Assembly: GCF_001570905.1 (NCBI RefSeq)
Contig: NZ_BCSO01000012.1
Span: 1-64,000, forward strand
Source of the DNA: [Zimmermannella] alba NBRC 15616
Lineage (GTDB): Bacteria > Actinomycetota > Actinomycetes > Actinomycetales > Microbacteriaceae
DNA length: 64,000 nucleotides
Reading direction: 5' to 3'
The notes under the pieces are model-generated. The model was not told where the DNA came from. It searched no databases and saw nothing but the letters and a program-made list of their open reading frames with translations. How positions within the stretch are numbered: position 1 is the first letter of the stretch; each line of letters opens with the position of its first letter. A program made the position numbers and the translations under genes. Positions 63,171-64,000 of this stretch are shown one piece after another.

Positions 63171-64000
63171 GTGGCAACGGGGATGTTCGGGGCGAATCCC
63201 GAGGAGCTTCGCGCGCACGGCGGCGAGCACAGTGCGGTGGCGGATCTGCTGACGAGCACCGAAGCACAGCTCACGGCAGAAGTCCACGGTGTCATGTGGA
63301 TCGGCCCCGACCGCGAGCGCTTCGTGCTCGACTGGGACACCTCAACCGCCGTCCAGCTCAGCGAACTTGCTGCGCTCGAAGAAGCCACGGCAACCACGCT
63401 CGAGCAGCAAGCCCAGCAACAGGAGGAGTGCTCGCAAGCAGGAGCCTCCGGCGCATCAGGTGGCCACGACAGTCAGGGCGGTGACGGTTCCTCCCGCACG
63501 CACGGTCGTGACGGCGGCTCGAACGGGCAGCCCGGCGGCAGCACGAGCAACGGCGCTGGCGAGAAGGAGCAGCGTCCGAGCTGGAACGGCTGGACCTTCC
63601 AGGGCCCTAGCTTCATGATGGACACCCGCCTCACCCAGCGTTTCCAGGGCAACAAGTATTGGCTCGGCAAGTACGGCAAGGGCGAGGGATTCGACTTCAG
63701 CGAGTCCACCGACATGGACTCGAAGTACCGCGTCATGTGGGGCATCCAGGCGCGTGCCGTGCTCGCGGGCCTCGAAAAGACCTACGACCTCAGCGACCAG
63801 GTGAAGCTCAAGGTCTCCCCCGCCATCCAGGCCTTCGGCTTCGCCGGCGTGGATGCTCGGTCAAACGGCAAGTCGGGCGGCCTCTACGCGGGCGTGAGTG
63901 GCTTCGCGGGTGCAGAGCTTCCTTTCAAGGCGTCCTATGACGGTAAGTGGTTGGATGCCTACGGCCGAGTGCGCGGCACCTTCGGTATTGGTGGTGAGGC
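63171..64000 (+). CDS. WXG-headed secreted effector, 3' end outside window
   Basis: Open from GTG 63171 through the window edge (at least 276 residues). N-terminal WXG100-like domain (about 1-85): MATGMFGANPEELR, then VMWIGPDRERFVLDW with the W-x-G turn. A Gly/Ser/Asn-rich linker (about 90-135) follows, then a C-terminal region rich in Gly, Phe and Tyr (SFMMDTRLTQRF, GGLYAGVSGFAGAELPF) with no recognised family. The layout is that of type VII secreted polymorphic toxins or large effectors. The activity lies partly beyond the window. Confidence 0.7.
   Translation, partial: MATGMFGANPEELRAHGGEHSAVADLLTSTEAQLTAEVHGVMWIGPDRERFVLDWDTSTAVQLSELAALEEATATTLEQQAQQQEECSQAGASGASGGHDSQGGDGSSRTHGRDGGSNGQPGGSTSNGAGEKEQRPSWNGWTFQGPSFMMDTRLTQRFQGNKYWLGKYGKGEGFDFSESTDMDSKYRVMWGIQARAVLAGLEKTYDLSDQVKLKVSPAIQAFGFAGVDARSNGKSGGLYAGVSGFAGAELPFKASYDGKWLDAYGRVRGTFGIGGE

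Overview
The window is high-GC chromosomal DNA from an actinobacterium, most likely a member of Micrococcales close to Microbacteriaceae. Evidence: many GTG starts, long antisense shadow frames, IdeR/DtxR, CarD, SenX3-RegX3, WXG100 proteins, and gene blocks matching those around mycobacterial mscL-ruc-galU-rimJ-sepX, serC-csp-XPB and lpqE-carD-ispD-ispF-cysS-rlmB. Genus cannot be fixed from sequence alone.

Layout. 1-8427 is a decayed mobile island ending at the 3' end of tRNA-Ala(CGC). It holds a MobF relaxase broken by a stop codon and a frameshift, an ABC-F ATPase, an Erm rRNA methylase cut off mid-gene but still preceded by a 14-codon RLR leader peptide, the C-terminal part of a large serine recombinase, an AraC regulator divergent from a VOC protein, and an IS481-type transposase with a late stop. 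8573-12583 carries two related proline/threonine-tailed surface proteins and a SepX/GLPR-like membrane protein. 12678-17533 is a housekeeping block (rimJ-like, galU, folate cyclo-ligase, Ruc-like zinc ribbon, mscL, MFS exporter). 17646-26218 contains a very large helicase-like protein whose ATPase motifs look inactivated, tRNA-Arg(CCT), an AIM24 protein, a HerA-like ATPase, an SRPBCC protein and an HNH nuclease.

26598-29769 contains two peptidoglycan hydrolases (CHAP and NlpC/P60) with matching N-termini, matching promoter repeats and matching structured 5' leaders, then an IdeR-type iron regulator. 29859-37913 runs serC, DUF3027, cold-shock protein, POT peptide transporter, and a helicase-associated protein plus XPB helicase operon. 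38199-44784 has a two-component system whose kinase has a large insertion, a WXG100 protein, groEL behind two CIRCE elements, LytR_C and DUF3263 proteins, and msrB. 44798-46925 is an erosion patch: a hydrolase pseudogene, an intact zinc-ribbon gene behind a PafBC-type DNA-damage promoter, a YbaK-like pseudogene, a 62-bp palindrome and tRNA-Thr(TGT).

47031-51815 is a four-gene iron-siderophore uptake operon behind a DtxR box, with every junction overlapping as ATGA. 51812-56910 is rlmB-cysS (leaderless, behind a second PafBC-type promoter), fused ispDF, carD and lpqE. 57042-62500 is regX3-senX3, phoU, two EspG-like paralogues and gpmA. The window ends in a type VII-type effector locus: an eroded WXG-headed gene, then an intact WXG-headed gene running off the edge.

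Most novel signals: the paired structured leaders with covariation before the two cell-wall hydrolases, the two leaderless PafBC-type promoters, the degenerate SF1 helicase, and the retained macrolide leader peptide before a destroyed erm.
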